A stretch of 64,000 bases of DNA from Lichenicoccus sp965276875 (GTDB lineage: Bacteria; Pseudomonadota; Alphaproteobacteria; Acetobacterales; Acetobacteraceae), in contig NZ_OZ255701.1 in the NCBI RefSeq assembly GCF_965276875.1, forward strand, positions 3,658,001 through 3,722,000, given 5' to 3'. Both the position numbers and the translations under genes were made by a program. Under the pieces are notes generated by a model, which saw only the letters and a program-made list of their open reading frames with translations, had not been told where the DNA came from and made no database searches. Shown piece after piece: positions 7,872 to 17,329 of the stretch. The stretch's first letter is position 1, and the number at the start of each line of letters is the position of its first letter.

Positions 7872-10800
7872 CTAGAATCTGTCCGTGACACCGAAGCGGA
7901 AGGATCGGCCAAGGATGCCGGCCGCGGCCCAGGAGGGGTTGTAGAGGTAGCTGCCATAGGTTCCGGTGTCGAAGGGCGGACGCGCATCGGCGACGTTGTA
8001 GACGTTGGTGTAGAGGTGAAGGCCGGGGGTGACGGCGTAGTTGAAGGTCAGGTCCACGTCCCAGAAGCTGTTGACACCGCAGCGCATAGGCGCGCCGGTA
8101 AAGCCGACGAGCGCGTTGGCGCAGTCGCCGGCGGTGTTGGGACCGGTGATGTCCTCGGCGGTCGTGCGGTAGCCGCTGGTGTAGTAGGTGGCGACGCCTA
8201 CGGTCAGCCTGTTGTAGATGAAGGTGTTGAGCCAGCTCGCGCGCCAGCGTGGTGTGCCGGACGCGGAGGTGACATTGTATGGCCCCAGCGTGCCTGCGTA
8301 TCGCTCGGTGCCGACGCCGGGATAGGTAATGTTGTAGCGGTCGATATAGGTCGCGGTGCCGCTGCTGATCCAGGTGATGTCGCTCAACCTGCCGGGCAGT
8401 TGGGCGCGGGTGGAGAGCTGCAGATCAAAGCCGTCGGTCACCAGGCTCGCCGCATTGATGTAGGTGACGTCGACGGTTCCGGCACGCGGCATGGCATCGG
8501 GATGGTCGGGATCGGTGACGTCCGGCAGCACGCCGGGCGGGTTCAGGCCCGCATAGTAAGCCGCGAGCGGCGCGCTGGAGTCCGAGGTGACGACGTAGTC
8601 GTTCTTTTTGATGTAGTAAGAATCAGCGGACAAACTGATCCAGGGCTTCGGCTGCACGATCACGCCGCCGGTGAAGTTGTCGCTATGCTCCGGCTTCAGG
8701 TTCGGATTGCCGACAGTGCGAAGCGCGAACGACGGTGCCGTCGCATAGGCGTCCGGCGTGCCGGCACTGGTCTCGTGCATGGCCAGGAAGGATGCCGGAA
8801 GCGGCGGCGAGGACACATAACCGTAGTTCAGGCCGCCGGTCTCGGCGAAGCTCGGCACGCGAAAGCCTTTGGAGTAGGTGCCGCGCAGGGTCAGAAGCGG
8901 GATCGGTTTGAAGATCACACCGACCTTTGGTGCAAAATTGTCAAATCCTTCGGAATAGTTGTCGTAGCGTCCGGACACATCGGCGGTGAACTGCTTGACG
9001 AACGGGATGCCAAGCTCAAAGAACGTCGATCCGACCTTGCGGCTGCCGGCGGCGCTGAACGGATTGATGGTGCGCAGATATTGCGCGTTCGGGTTCAACG
9101 GGTCATCGGGTGTGGCGCTCGGATCGTTGAGCGACTCGTAGCGGGCCTGACCGCCGACACCGAGCGTGGTCATGCCGCCGGGCAGTTCAAAGAGGCCTTT
9201 CGAAAGTATCACGTCGAGCGCGAATTCCTGTGAGGTGGCCTGGATTACGTTGGTCGGCGCGACGGCGCTGCGCACGGCCTGACTGTTCTGCGACGGATCG
9301 ACAAAGTTGTACGACCCGGTGCTGACCGCGTTCAGAATGCCCTGGAAGGTTGGCACGTTGGTGATGGTGCGGCGCAGACTGTCGACCATGCCGACGACAT
9401 CGACGTTATAGTGCCAGTCGCCGCCCCATGACGATCCGATCGACCCGTTGACGCCGCTGGAGCCGCGGAAGGTCTGGTTGTAGTCCGTCTCCTGCGGGAT
9501 GAGGTCGCCGAAGCGGTAGTAGATGCGTGCCGGAAAGCCTTGCGCCGCGAACGGGTCGTTCGGGTTGAGCTGGCCGTTGGCCAAACGGACCGGCAGCGTG
9601 ATGTTGGCAAGACTGACGTCGCCGGACGAGCTGTGGTTCGTAATGTAATCGGGACGGTGAGGGAAATAAACCTGGTTTTGCGAGTAGGTGAACATCGCAT
9701 AGGCCTGGGCGTCGGCACTCAGATTGGCCGTCCCCTTCAGCGTGGAGCTGATGCGCCGGTCGCTTGGCTGGATGATGTAATAGTCGCCGATCAGGTTCTG
9801 CTCGCAGACCGTGCCGGTGCGCGCAACGACGTGGGTGGCGAGACCATCACAGCCGAGCTGCGGATTGATCGGCTGGATCAGCCCCTGCGACGTGAGGGCG
9901 CCGCCGGCACCGATGGTCACCGGCCGCACCAGGGCGACACGCACACCGCTTGAGCTGAGACCGGCAAAGCTGCCGTCCCCGTTGAGGCCGTTCGGATTGC
10001 CGTTGCTGCCGTTGAGGCTGGAAAGATTTTCCGTGTTGTAGGGAAAGCCGCGGTCGCTGTTCCTGATCAGGTCGTCCTGCTGGTACTCGCCGTTGAGCCA
10101 GATGTTGAAATTATCCCGGTCCAGGTCACCGTAGCCATAGGTCGCATACAGCCGCTGGTGGCCGCCGTCGCCGCGCTGCGTCAGGCCGCCTTCGGCACCG
10201 CCCTCGAAGCCTTCGATCTGCTTGCGGGTAATGATGTTCACCACACCGGCCACCGCGTCCGCGCCGTAGGTCGCCGAACCGCCATCCTGCTGCACGTCGA
10301 TCGACTGTATGATCGATTGCGGAATGCTGTTGGTATCGACGAAGCTGCGCTCGCCATCGTCGGACAGCGGGTAGTACGCCGCGCGCTGTCCGTCGATCAG
10401 CACCAGGGTGGAATCCGTGGTCAACCCGCGCAGCGACACACCCGAGGCGCCGCTGGCGAAAGCGCCATTGCCGCTGAAGTTCGCCGGCAGGTTGCCAGCA
10501 CCATTCGCGGTGACTGTCTGTAGCGCCTGCGCCACCGTGGAAATGCCGCGCCGCTTGAGGTCGGTCGCCGTCAGGGTCGTCACCGGGTTGGCGCCGGACA
10601 GGTTCGGGTTGCGCAGGATCGAGCCGGTGACCATGACGTTTTCTGATGTGTTCTGCACTGGTGCCGCGGTGGTGCCGGGACTCTGGATCGCCGTGGCCGC
10701 GGCGGCATTGTTCTGGGGCGCGCCGGATGGCGCTGCCGGAACGCTGCCAGATTGCGCCACGCGTGTTGCAATGAGGGGCGTTGAAGTGGTCTGGCCTGTC

Positions 10801-10979
10801 GGGAAGGCACGCGCGATCTTATGGGGCTTGGCGGGCACTTTCGTATTGAGCTGCTTGTGAGTGGTCGTCTGCGCCGAAGTCTGTGCAGCGGCAGGTGTCA
10901 TTGTGCCGAGTGCCAGGCACCAGACGGCGAGGGCCGTGGAGGACAGGCAATAATGCCGATATCGGGACGTTGATCTCAT
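7872..10979 (-). CDS. TonB-dependent outer-membrane receptor
   Basis: A 1035-residue TonB-dependent receptor that would import a large or scarce ligand across the outer membrane using energy from TonB/ExbBD. A signal peptide with hydrophobic core and AAA cleavage region spans about residues 1-32. A low-complexity Ala/Thr/Pro stretch follows, then the plug domain: ENVMVTGSILRNPNLSGANP, GVSLRGLTTDSTLVLIDGQR, and GSATYGADAVAGVVNIITRK. The rest is a 22-strand beta barrel ending in Phe (FRFGVTDRF), as expected for BamA-assembled barrels. No siderophore or B12 genes lie nearby. The next plus-strand gene, beyond the IS, codes a secreted CocE-type hydrolase, which may process the same class of substrate (inference). 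Ligand unknown. Confidence 0.93.
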   Translation of the reverse strand: MRSTSRYRHYCLSSTALAVWCLALGTMTPAAAQTSAQTTTHKQLNTKVPAKPHKIARAFPTGQTTSTPLIATRVAQSGSVPAAPSGAPQNNAAAATAIQSPGTTAAPVQNTSENVMVTGSILRNPNLSGANPVTTLTATDLKRRGISTVAQALQTVTANGAGNLPANFSGNGAFASGASGVSLRGLTTDSTLVLIDGQRAAYYPLSDDGERSFVDTNSIPQSIIQSIDVQQDGGSATYGADAVAGVVNIITRKQIEGFEGGAEGGLTQRGDGGHQRLYATYGYGDLDRDNFNIWLNGEYQQDDLIRNSDRGFPYNTENLSSLNGSNGNPNGLNGDGSFAGLSSSGVRVALVRPVTIGAGGALTSQGLIQPINPQLGCDGLATHVVARTGTVCEQNLIGDYYIIQPSDRRISSTLKGTANLSADAQAYAMFTYSQNQVYFPHRPDYITNHSSSGDVSLANITLPVRLANGQLNPNDPFAAQGFPARIYYRFGDLIPQETDYNQTFRGSSGVNGSIGSSWGGDWHYNVDVVGMVDSLRRTITNVPTFQGILNAVSTGSYNFVDPSQNSQAVRSAVAPTNVIQATSQEFALDVILSKGLFELPGGMTTLGVGGQARYESLNDPSATPDDPLNPNAQYLRTINPFSAAGSRKVGSTFFELGIPFVKQFTADVSGRYDNYSEGFDNFAPKVGVIFKPIPLLTLRGTYSKGFRVPSFAETGGLNYGYVSSPPLPASFLAMHETSAGTPDAYATAPSFALRTVGNPNLKPEHSDNFTGGVIVQPKPWISLSADSYYIKKNDYVVTSDSSAPLAAYYAGLNPPGVLPDVTDPDHPDAMPRAGTVDVTYINAASLVTDGFDLQLSTRAQLPGRLSDITWISSGTATYIDRYNITYPGVGTERYAGTLGPYNVTSASGTPRWRASWLNTFIYNRLTVGVATYYTSGYRTTAEDITGPNTAGDCANALVGFTGAPMRCGVNSFWDVDLTFNYAVTPGLHLYTNVYNVADARPPFDTGTYGSYLYNPSWAAAGILGRSFRFGVTDRF

Positions 10980-11414
10980 ATCGGTGCTGTTCCGCTTGCA
11001 TCGTGGCTGGGATGACGTGGGCTCGTTACCGCGTTGTCACGCTACGGTTCGATGAGTCGGAGGAACAAGCCTAAATTTTGGCCATTTTGCCGGACTATGG
11101 GCGTCGTGGTACTTTGGTTACAAGAGAGATGGTGGTAAAGTCATCCGTTGCCAGGTTGCTTGTTATGCATGTGCCATGTCTATGTGCAAAACGTTGCTTA
11201 TTTTTCGGGCAGCAAGAGAGCTGCGACTTGGCGGCGAAGACCGGCCGTAACTGTTCATTTGCTCTTCAGATCCTTGGATTGGTCATCCGCCCAGAAAGGC
11301 ATTTTTTCGGCCGCGGCTGCACGCAGACGACGATCGCCGCTTCAAAGGCTGCAACGCGTTCGACAGGGCGTCTCTTGGACAAGGCAAGTCTCTGATCGCC
11401 TGCCGCGCGGTGGC
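10980..11414. other. Non-coding stretch upstream of the TonB receptor gene
   Basis: About 435 bp that reads richer in A and T than its surroundings. Short open frames on the plus strand have no recognisable features or convincing ribosome sites. The receptor promoter must lie here on the minus strand, but no clear -35/-10 pair could be fixed. It ends at the TTA target duplication of the insertion sequence. Confidence 0.6.
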
Positions 11415-11417
11415 TTA

Positions 11418-12340
11418 GAGTCCGACTCTGAACTCATGTGCAACGAGCCGTTCTCCGGATAAGTAGCATGGCTGACGCGGCGTAGAGGAAGCTGGTCGCC
11501 GAAGCAATGGTAGCCTCAAAGTCCTTTGCCAAGCGCCGATTTCGGTTGAGCCAAGCGAAGCACCGCTCGACGACCCAACGGCGTGGATGGACGGCGAAGC
11601 CGATCTGGCCTGCGGGCTTGCGGACGATCTCAATGGCAATGGAGGTGGCATCGGCCACCCGTTCGGCGGCGTAGGCGGAATCAGCAAAGGCGCGCTCTAC
11701 GAAGGGGAAGCGGCGACGGGAGGCCTTCAGCAACGGGACCGCTCCGTCGCGATCCTGGACCGACGCGGGATGAACTTGCAGCATCAACGGCCTGCCATCG
11801 GTGTCCACCATCGCGTGCCGCTTTCGGCCGAGCACCTTCTTCCCGGCGTCGTAGCCGCGCGGACCACCGGCCTCTGTGGTCTTGACACTCTGGCTGTCGA
11901 TGACGGCGGCGCTGGGACTGGCCTCACGCCCGGCCCGTTCGCGGTCAAACATGACCAACTGATGCGTGACCGCCTCCCATACGCGGGCGCGCCGCCACAC
12001 CGCAAACCAGCCATAGACCGTCTGTCGAGGCGGAAAACAGGGCGGCAGCATCCGCCACGAGATACCGCCGCGCAGGACGTAGAAGATGGCGTTGACGATC
12101 TCGCGCATCGGCCATTCGGGCGGTCTTCCAACCGGCGAAGGTGGGGGCAGAAGCGGCTCCAGGACAGCCCATTCGGCGTCCGTCATGTCACTGGTAAAGC
12201 GGAGCCTGTCGCGCATATGCTGCGCGCGGGTGGTTGCGTTCCACATGAGGCGTTCATCCAACTCGGTCTCGACAACCTGTTGGAAGCACATTCTCGCGTA
12301 ACCACCCACCCCCATTCCGCTGTCGTTCAGAGACGGCCTC
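11418..12340 (-). mobile_element. IS5-family insertion sequence, IS1031-like, 923 bp
   Basis: Both ends can be placed. The left terminus GAGTCCGACTCTGAAC (11418-11433) and the reverse complement of the right terminus, GAGGCCGTCTCTGAAC (12325-12340), match at 14 of 16 positions. The element is flanked by a direct TTA on each side (11415-11417 and 12341-12343), a 3-bp TNA target duplication as known for the IS1031 group. It contains one intact transposase gene. It lies between the TonB receptor and the CocE-type hydrolase genes without breaking either frame. Confidence 0.9.
11434..12246 (-). CDS. IS5-family DDE transposase
   Basis: Single-frame transposase of about 270 residues. The N-terminal domain TSDMTDAEWAVLEPLLPPP is typical of IS1031/IS427-type enzymes. 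The RNase H-fold catalytic triad is visible: Asp in AVIDSQSVKTTE, Asp in RAFADSAYAA, and Glu in WVVERCFAWLNRNRRLAKDFE. The start was set at the ATG opening with MWNATTRAQH, which matches the usual start of related proteins. An upstream in-frame ATG at 12315 would add 23 unconserved residues reaching towards the right terminus. The stop codon abuts the left inverted repeat. No frameshift is seen, so the element may still be active. Confidence 0.92.
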   Translation of the reverse strand: MWNATTRAQHMRDRLRFTSDMTDAEWAVLEPLLPPPSPVGRPPEWPMREIVNAIFYVLRGGISWRMLPPCFPPRQTVYGWFAVWRRARVWEAVTHQLVMFDRERAGREASPSAAVIDSQSVKTTEAGGPRGYDAGKKVLGRKRHAMVDTDGRPLMLQVHPASVQDRDGAVPLLKASRRRFPFVERAFADSAYAAERVADATSIAIEIVRKPAGQIGFAVHPRRWVVERCFAWLNRNRRLAKDFEATIASATSFLYAASAMLLIRRTARCT

Positions 12341-12503
12341 TTAGCGATTTCGTTTTCATCAGCGAAAACCTGCAGGCTGTTCGCAGGCCATCGACATCGA
12401 CGCGCAGACCATTTTTCTCGCGCGCTGCACGTGTCGGCAGGTCTCTTATGGACTTGATGCCCGACGCGTGCTCAATCAGCCGGACCAGATTTCAGGAGCC
12501 AAG

Positions 12504-14438
12504 ATGACGACAAACACGCTTCGGGCAAGTGTCGCCTGCGTCATTCTTACCTTGGCTGTGGCGCCGGCCGCCCTGGCCCAGACCACGTCGAAGGTGCAAC
12601 AGGTCCCGCCATCAGCAGGCGGCGACATTCCGAAGACCTTCACCCCGATCCGGAACGGCTTTGACTACGTCAAGCGCGACGTGATGATCCCGATGCGCGA
12701 CGGCGTGAAGCTGCATACCGTCATCGTCATCCCGAAAGGGGTTGCGCACGGTCCGATGATGCTGGATCGCACGCCCTACAGCGCCTCCAAGCTGACAGAG
12801 CGTGGCGAGGGCGGCCCGCTGCTCGGCCAGATCCTGTTCCCCGCCTATGCCGAGCTCGCGGAGCATGGCTACATCATCGTCGTCCAGGATGTGCGCGGCA
12901 AATACGGCTCGCAGGGCAAGTATGTCATGAACCGCCCGGTCCGCGGCGCCTTGAATGTGACCAGGACGGACAATGCGACCGACGCCTACGACACCATCGC
13001 CTGGCTGGTGAAGAATGTGCACGACAGCAACGGCCGGGTCGGCACGATCGGCACCAGCTATGACGGCTTCACCACGCTGATGAGCCTGATCGATCCGAAT
13101 CCAGCACTCAAGGCGGCGGTGCCGATGAACCCGATGGTCGATGTCTGGATGGGCGACGACTGGTTCCATCACGGCGCCTTCCGCCAGGAGATGATGAGCT
13201 ATGTCTATGGCCAGACCGCGAAGAAGGATTCCGGCGAGCACTGGTTTTCGCTTCGCTACGACGATTATGACACCTTCATGCACTATGTCTCTGCTGGCGC
13301 GTTCGGCGCCGCGATGGGCATGCAGCAGCTGCCGTTCTGGCAACGCCTGAGCCACAATCCCGCCTATGACGACTTCTGGCAGGACCAGGCGGTCGACAGG
13401 ATCCTGGCAAAAGCCCCGCTGACGGTGCCGACGCTGCTGGTCGACAGTCAGTGGGACCAGGAGGACATCTATGGCGCACCCGCCGTCTGGCGCGCGCTCA
13501 AGGGCAAGCCGGGGGACGATAAGCTGCATCTCGTTCTCGGCCCCTGGTATCACGGCGAGGAGAACGCCCGCGCCTCCACGCTTGGCGTGTTGGACTGGGG
13601 CTCCGACACCGGCAAGTGGTTCCGCCAAAACGTCATGATCCCGTTCCTGGACGCGCATCTGAAGGACGCAGCACCCACGGCGCACATCGCCCGCGTCACT
13701 GCCTACGTGACCGGCACCGACAATTGGGTTCAGCTACCGGACTGGCCGGTCGCCAAGGCCACCACGCCGCTCTATTTCGGCGCCGGCGGCACGCTCGCCC
13801 TCTATCACATGCCCGCATCAGGCGCCGCCTACGACGAGTATGTCAGCGACCCGGCCAAGCCGGTCACCTACCGCGAACGACCGAACCGCGCCCCCTACGT
13901 CAAGGGCTCGAGCTGGCGCACCTGGCTGGTCGACGATCAGCGTTTCGCCGCCGCCAGGCCCGACGTGCTGGTCTACACCTCGGCACCCCTCGCAAAGCCG
14001 CTGCATATTGCCGGCCGGCCGCTCGTCGACCTGTTCGCCTCAACCAGCGGCACCGACAGCGACTGGGTGGTCAAGCTGATTGACGTCTATCCTGATATCG
14101 TCCCGGAGAAGCCGGAGATGGGCGGCTATCAGCTCGCCGTCTCGATGGACATTCTCCGCGGCCGCTCCCGCGATGACCCCGCCCGCCCGACCGCGATCCC
14201 GGCCGGCAAGGTTGTCGAGTATAAGCTGCCACTGACTGACATCGACCACGTCTTCCTGCCCGGCCACCGCCTCATGGTTCAGGTGCAGTCGAGCTGGTTT
14301 CCGCTCTATGACCGCAATCCGCAGACTTTCGTGCAGAACATTTTCTTTGCCAAACCGTCGGACTATCACACTGCCACACAGCGCATCTATCACGCACCCG
14401 GCATGGCAAGCGCAGTGTTGCTACCCGAACAGAAATAG
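12504..14438 (+). CDS. Secreted CocE/NonD-family hydrolase
   Basis: A 644-residue serine hydrolase of the CocE / alpha-amino acid ester hydrolase / X-Pro dipeptidyl-peptidase family. The start at 12504 has AGGAG five bases upstream and opens a clear signal peptide (hydrophobic core VACVILTLAVAPAALAQ), so the enzyme is exported. Catalytic-domain blocks include VMIPMRDGVKLHT, DRTPYSASKL, VVQDVRGKYGSQG and the nucleophile elbow GTSYDGF. The C-terminal jelly-roll domain characteristic of CocE follows. Members cleave acyl esters or amides such as amino acid esters and beta-lactam side chains. The IS end lies only 163 bp upstream, so the native promoter may be altered. Confidence 0.9.
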   Translation: MTTNTLRASVACVILTLAVAPAALAQTTSKVQQVPPSAGGDIPKTFTPIRNGFDYVKRDVMIPMRDGVKLHTVIVIPKGVAHGPMMLDRTPYSASKLTERGEGGPLLGQILFPAYAELAEHGYIIVVQDVRGKYGSQGKYVMNRPVRGALNVTRTDNATDAYDTIAWLVKNVHDSNGRVGTIGTSYDGFTTLMSLIDPNPALKAAVPMNPMVDVWMGDDWFHHGAFRQEMMSYVYGQTAKKDSGEHWFSLRYDDYDTFMHYVSAGAFGAAMGMQQLPFWQRLSHNPAYDDFWQDQAVDRILAKAPLTVPTLLVDSQWDQEDIYGAPAVWRALKGKPGDDKLHLVLGPWYHGEENARASTLGVLDWGSDTGKWFRQNVMIPFLDAHLKDAAPTAHIARVTAYVTGTDNWVQLPDWPVAKATTPLYFGAGGTLALYHMPASGAAYDEYVSDPAKPVTYRERPNRAPYVKGSSWRTWLVDDQRFAAARPDVLVYTSAPLAKPLHIAGRPLVDLFASTSGTDSDWVVKLIDVYPDIVPEKPEMGGYQLAVSMDILRGRSRDDPARPTAIPAGKVVEYKLPLTDIDHVFLPGHRLMVQVQSSWFPLYDRNPQTFVQNIFFAKPSDYHTATQRIYHAPGMASAVLLPEQK

Positions 14439-14774
14439 GTCCATCGACACTGGATCATGTCGCGTCGGACGTGCAACATCATTGAGCTCGTCTCCCATTT
14501 GGCGTTTTCGTTCTGTTTGCCCTGATCGCCTCCGATTTTCTTCCAGCCGGATGTTATCCGCGGAGTCTGTCGATTTTGACAAAACGCTCAAATATCTGAT
14601 GACACTGGCGGTGAGGCGGGTCCTTGTCTCTGACCTCTGCTTCGGAACTGAGCCGCTGGGTAGGATATATCTGAGCTGTCCGATCTGCTCTTTCATAGCC
14701 ATTGCCTGTATGGCGGAAATTGCCATCCTGGCTGCGAGAATATTCCGATCACGGTATCGATCAGATCGCCCTCG
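14439..14774. other. Gap without recognisable gene
   Basis: About 335 bp between the CocE-type hydrolase gene and a convergent small gene. No open frame with family features, no tRNA-like fold and no strong terminator was seen. Confidence 0.5.
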
Positions 14775-14972
14775 TCAGCCCGGACCGGGCGGCTTTCCGA
14801 ACACCGACTGCATGGCATCGCGATGTTGCTGCTTGCGCACGATCATCGCCCCGGCCCGCTCGATCTCGTTGCGGAGTTCCGCGATATAGGCGTGCAGTTC
14901 GTCGATGCCCATGGAATCCAGCGGCAGAATGTTCAGCCTTGCACGCGGCCGCTCCGGTAGATTATCGCTCAC
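14775..14972 (-). CDS. Small DUF1192-like protein
   Basis: A 65-residue protein resembling the DUF1192 family common in Alphaproteobacteria. It has the conserved core LDSMGIDELHAYIAELRNEIERA followed by a short amphipathic helix (MIVRKQQHRDAMQSVFG). The helix probably forms a short coiled coil. No function is known for the family. It lies 44 bp downstream of the permease gene on the same strand and could be read through from it. Assignment rests on the core motif and length. Confidence 0.7.
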   Translation of the reverse strand: MSDNLPERPRARLNILPLDSMGIDELHAYIAELRNEIERAGAMIVRKQQHRDAMQSVFGKPPGPG

Positions 14973-15016
14973 CTGTCAGCCTCCGTGCGCCGTTTGCCCG
15001 GCCGTCAGTTTTGCGC

Positions 15017-16615
15017 TCAGGTCGCTTCCGCGGCAAGTCCAGAACCGCTGACCTCGGCGTGCACCGGGTTCTTTGAAGAGGACGTGGTGCGGGCGCAGAC
15101 GAACAGCACGACCGCCACCGACAGATAGGCAAACGCCACGGCCGGGGTGCGTCCGAAGCAGATCGCCTGGCTGTGGATCAGGCCGAACCAGGTCAGGCCG
15201 GCGCCGACGAGTGCGAAGATCGAGGCCTTGAGCAGGTCGCGGTCGATGATCAGCACGGTGATCGAGCCGAGAATGACGCCGGCCAGGGTGGCGCCGCCGC
15301 CGAGTACCGCGAGACCTTGATACAGCACGCCCGCATTTGCCAGCTTGTCAAAGCCGATCGCGGCGGCATTGGTGCCGGCGACGCCGAGCGCATTGTCCAC
15401 AAGCGTCTTTCCCCAGGCGGCGATCTGCGGCACCAAAGCCAGGATGATCGCCGGCGCGTGCCGGTGCGGCGTCTCCTGGAACGCCTGCGCGCCGATCAGC
15501 ATGCCGATATAGAGCAGAATCGGCAGGATCGCGACGACCGGGATCAGCGCCATCAGCACCGAGATGATGCCAAAGCTGGTCAGCAGCAGCACCAGGATCC
15601 CCGTCGCCGCCGAATAGCCGATGCGTCCGCCCATCGCCTTCCAGCCGGGATGGCCGATATAGACGGCATTGATGAACGGGTTGCCCATGCAGCAACCGAT
15701 CAGGCTGATGACGCCGTCGGCGCCGAGCACCTGCGTGGTGGGGAAGGCGTCGCCGCCGGCCGCCGCACTCTCCACATTGTCCATCGCTTCGACGAGATCG
15801 TAGATGCCGAACGGGATAGCGGTGACCAGGATGATGCCGAGGAAATGGAAGCCCGCGAAGACGTGGCCGATCGCCGGGATCGGATATGAAAAGCCGAAGC
15901 CCGCGACCGAGCGCGCCAGACTGGCGCCGTCGAGGCCGCCATAGGACAGGCCGAAGAGATGCGAGCCCCAGGCGACCAGTGTTCCGATCAGGATCGCCAT
16001 CAGGCCGCCCGGGATACCGGCGGGATAGCGCACGCCGCCGAACCAGGCGAGCAGGATGACGGCAAAGCAAATGATGCCGATCATCGGGGTCTGGAAGATC
16101 TGCGCCGCCGGGCTCATCGAAATGAAGGTGATGGAGATGCCGGCGAGTGAGCCGAGCAGGGCGGCGCGCGGCGTGATGCGCCGGATAGTGGGTGCGATCA
16201 GGCTGCCGCCCATCAGCACGAAGCTTTGCACGAACACCCAGGTCAGGCCGGCGTTCCAGGCTTGCATCGGGTCGTGCGTCGCATGCAGGATTGGCAGCAT
16301 GACCACGAAGGTGACGACGAACATGTGCGGCACGCTGATACCCGAGGGCAGCGCGCAGACATCGCTGCGGCCGGTGCGTATGGCGAGCCTTCGTGCCAGC
16401 CACGCATAACAGACGGTGCTCAGGAACAGCATCAGGCCGAGTGCCGGCAGGATCCGGCCGAACACCAGATGGTCGGGCATGTTCAGCACGATCCGCAACA
16501 ATCCGGTCAGCACCAGGACGTTGACCAGGATGTTCGTGCCGAAGCCGAAGAACGCGTTGAGATCGCCGACAACCCAGAGTTTTGGTCGGAACGGGGCGGT
16601 GTTTGAATGGCTCAT
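15017..16615 (-). CDS. NCS2-like (xanthine/uracil-type) permease, candidate biuret-module transporter
   Basis: A 532-residue integral membrane protein with about 12-14 hydrophobic segments, related to nucleobase/anion permeases of the NCS2/SulP fold. Visible blocks include an N-terminal GDLNAFFGFGTNILVNVLVL segment, a CALPSGISVPHMFV stretch and NVESAAAGGDAFPTTQVLGADG near the substrate site. Its ATG overlaps the stop of the biuret hydrolase gene by 4 bp (ATGA), tying it to biuret use. It may import biuret or a related ureide such as a triazine or pyrimidine breakdown product; the substrate is inferred from context only. Confidence 0.8.
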   Translation of the reverse strand: MSHSNTAPFRPKLWVVGDLNAFFGFGTNILVNVLVLTGLLRIVLNMPDHLVFGRILPALGLMLFLSTVCYAWLARRLAIRTGRSDVCALPSGISVPHMFVVTFVVMLPILHATHDPMQAWNAGLTWVFVQSFVLMGGSLIAPTIRRITPRAALLGSLAGISITFISMSPAAQIFQTPMIGIICFAVILLAWFGGVRYPAGIPGGLMAILIGTLVAWGSHLFGLSYGGLDGASLARSVAGFGFSYPIPAIGHVFAGFHFLGIILVTAIPFGIYDLVEAMDNVESAAAGGDAFPTTQVLGADGVISLIGCCMGNPFINAVYIGHPGWKAMGGRIGYSAATGILVLLLTSFGIISVLMALIPVVAILPILLYIGMLIGAQAFQETPHRHAPAIILALVPQIAAWGKTLVDNALGVAGTNAAAIGFDKLANAGVLYQGLAVLGGGATLAGVILGSITVLIIDRDLLKASIFALVGAGLTWFGLIHSQAICFGRTPAVAFAYLSVAVVLFVCARTTSSSKNPVHAEVSGSGLAAEAT

Positions 16616-17307
16616 GGCGTGCTGCTCCTGTTCGGTCGGAGGGGAGGGGCCAGGGACGGCAGGATGTCTGTAAAGCGGGCGACCCAGCCGAAGATGCCGC
16701 CTTGGGCCGCGATCACGCGCAAGGACAGCGCATGGAACTCGGGCGTATAGGAGGCGGTGCAGTCTTCCAGGACGACGCAGTCGAAGCCGCGGTCGTTGGC
16801 TTCGCGCACCGTCGTGCTGACGCAGACCTCGGTGGTTACGCCCGCAACCAGAAGCTGGGTGATGCCGCGTGTGCGTAAGATGTCGTCGAGGTCGGTGGCG
16901 AAGAACGCACCCTTGCCGGGCTTGTCGATGACCGGCTCGTCGGCGCGTGGCGCCAGCTTGTCGATGATGGCATGGCCGGGCTCGCCGCGGACCAGGATGC
17001 GGCCCATCGGGCCGGTATCGCCGATGCGCGCGCCGGGGCGGCCGCGCGCCAGCTTCGAGGCCGGCAGGTCGGCGAGGTCGGGGCGGTGGCCCTCACGGGT
17101 ATGGATCACCGCCATGCCGAAACCGCGCGCCGCATGCAGCAGGACCTGCAACGGTGCGATCACGCAACGGAGCTGCCCGACATCGTTGCCGAGTGCCGCG
17201 CCAAAGCCGCCCGGCTCGAGAAAGTCGCGCTGCATGTCGATGATCAGCAGCGCCGCTTTGGCCGTATCGAGTGCAAACGCCTGCGGTAGAGCGGCGATTG
17301 TGGGCAC
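16612..17307 (-). CDS. biuH: Biuret amidohydrolase (cysteine hydrolase family)
   Basis: Isochorismatase-like cysteine hydrolase that would convert biuret to allophanate and ammonia. Starting at the GTG at 17307 (GGGAG upstream) gives 231 residues, the usual BiuH length. Catalytic residues by family pattern: Asp24 in LLIIDMQRDFLEPGGF, Lys129 in VIDKPGKGAF and Cys162 in GVTTEVCVSTTVREA. The spacing of the Lys and Cys matches characterised BiuH, and the HTREGHRPDLADLP segment is also biuret-hydrolase-like. The partner allophanate hydrolase lies on the divergent arm. Upstream is the outer-membrane protein gene (22-bp gap), and the permease gene overlaps its stop. Confidence 0.87.
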   Translation of the reverse strand: MPTIAALPQAFALDTAKAALLIIDMQRDFLEPGGFGAALGNDVGQLRCVIAPLQVLLHAARGFGMAVIHTREGHRPDLADLPASKLARGRPGARIGDTGPMGRILVRGEPGHAIIDKLAPRADEPVIDKPGKGAFFATDLDDILRTRGITQLLVAGVTTEVCVSTTVREANDRGFDCVVLEDCTASYTPEFHALSLRVIAAQGGIFGWVARFTDILPSLAPPLRPNRSSTP

Positions 17308-17329
17308 GGCGCCTTCACTCCCACCTTCT

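Noticed and set aside
11078..11462. Two overlapping small plus-strand frames (about 105 codons) upstream of the TonB receptor
   Set aside because: No ribosome site, no protein-like pattern, and one runs into the insertion sequence end.
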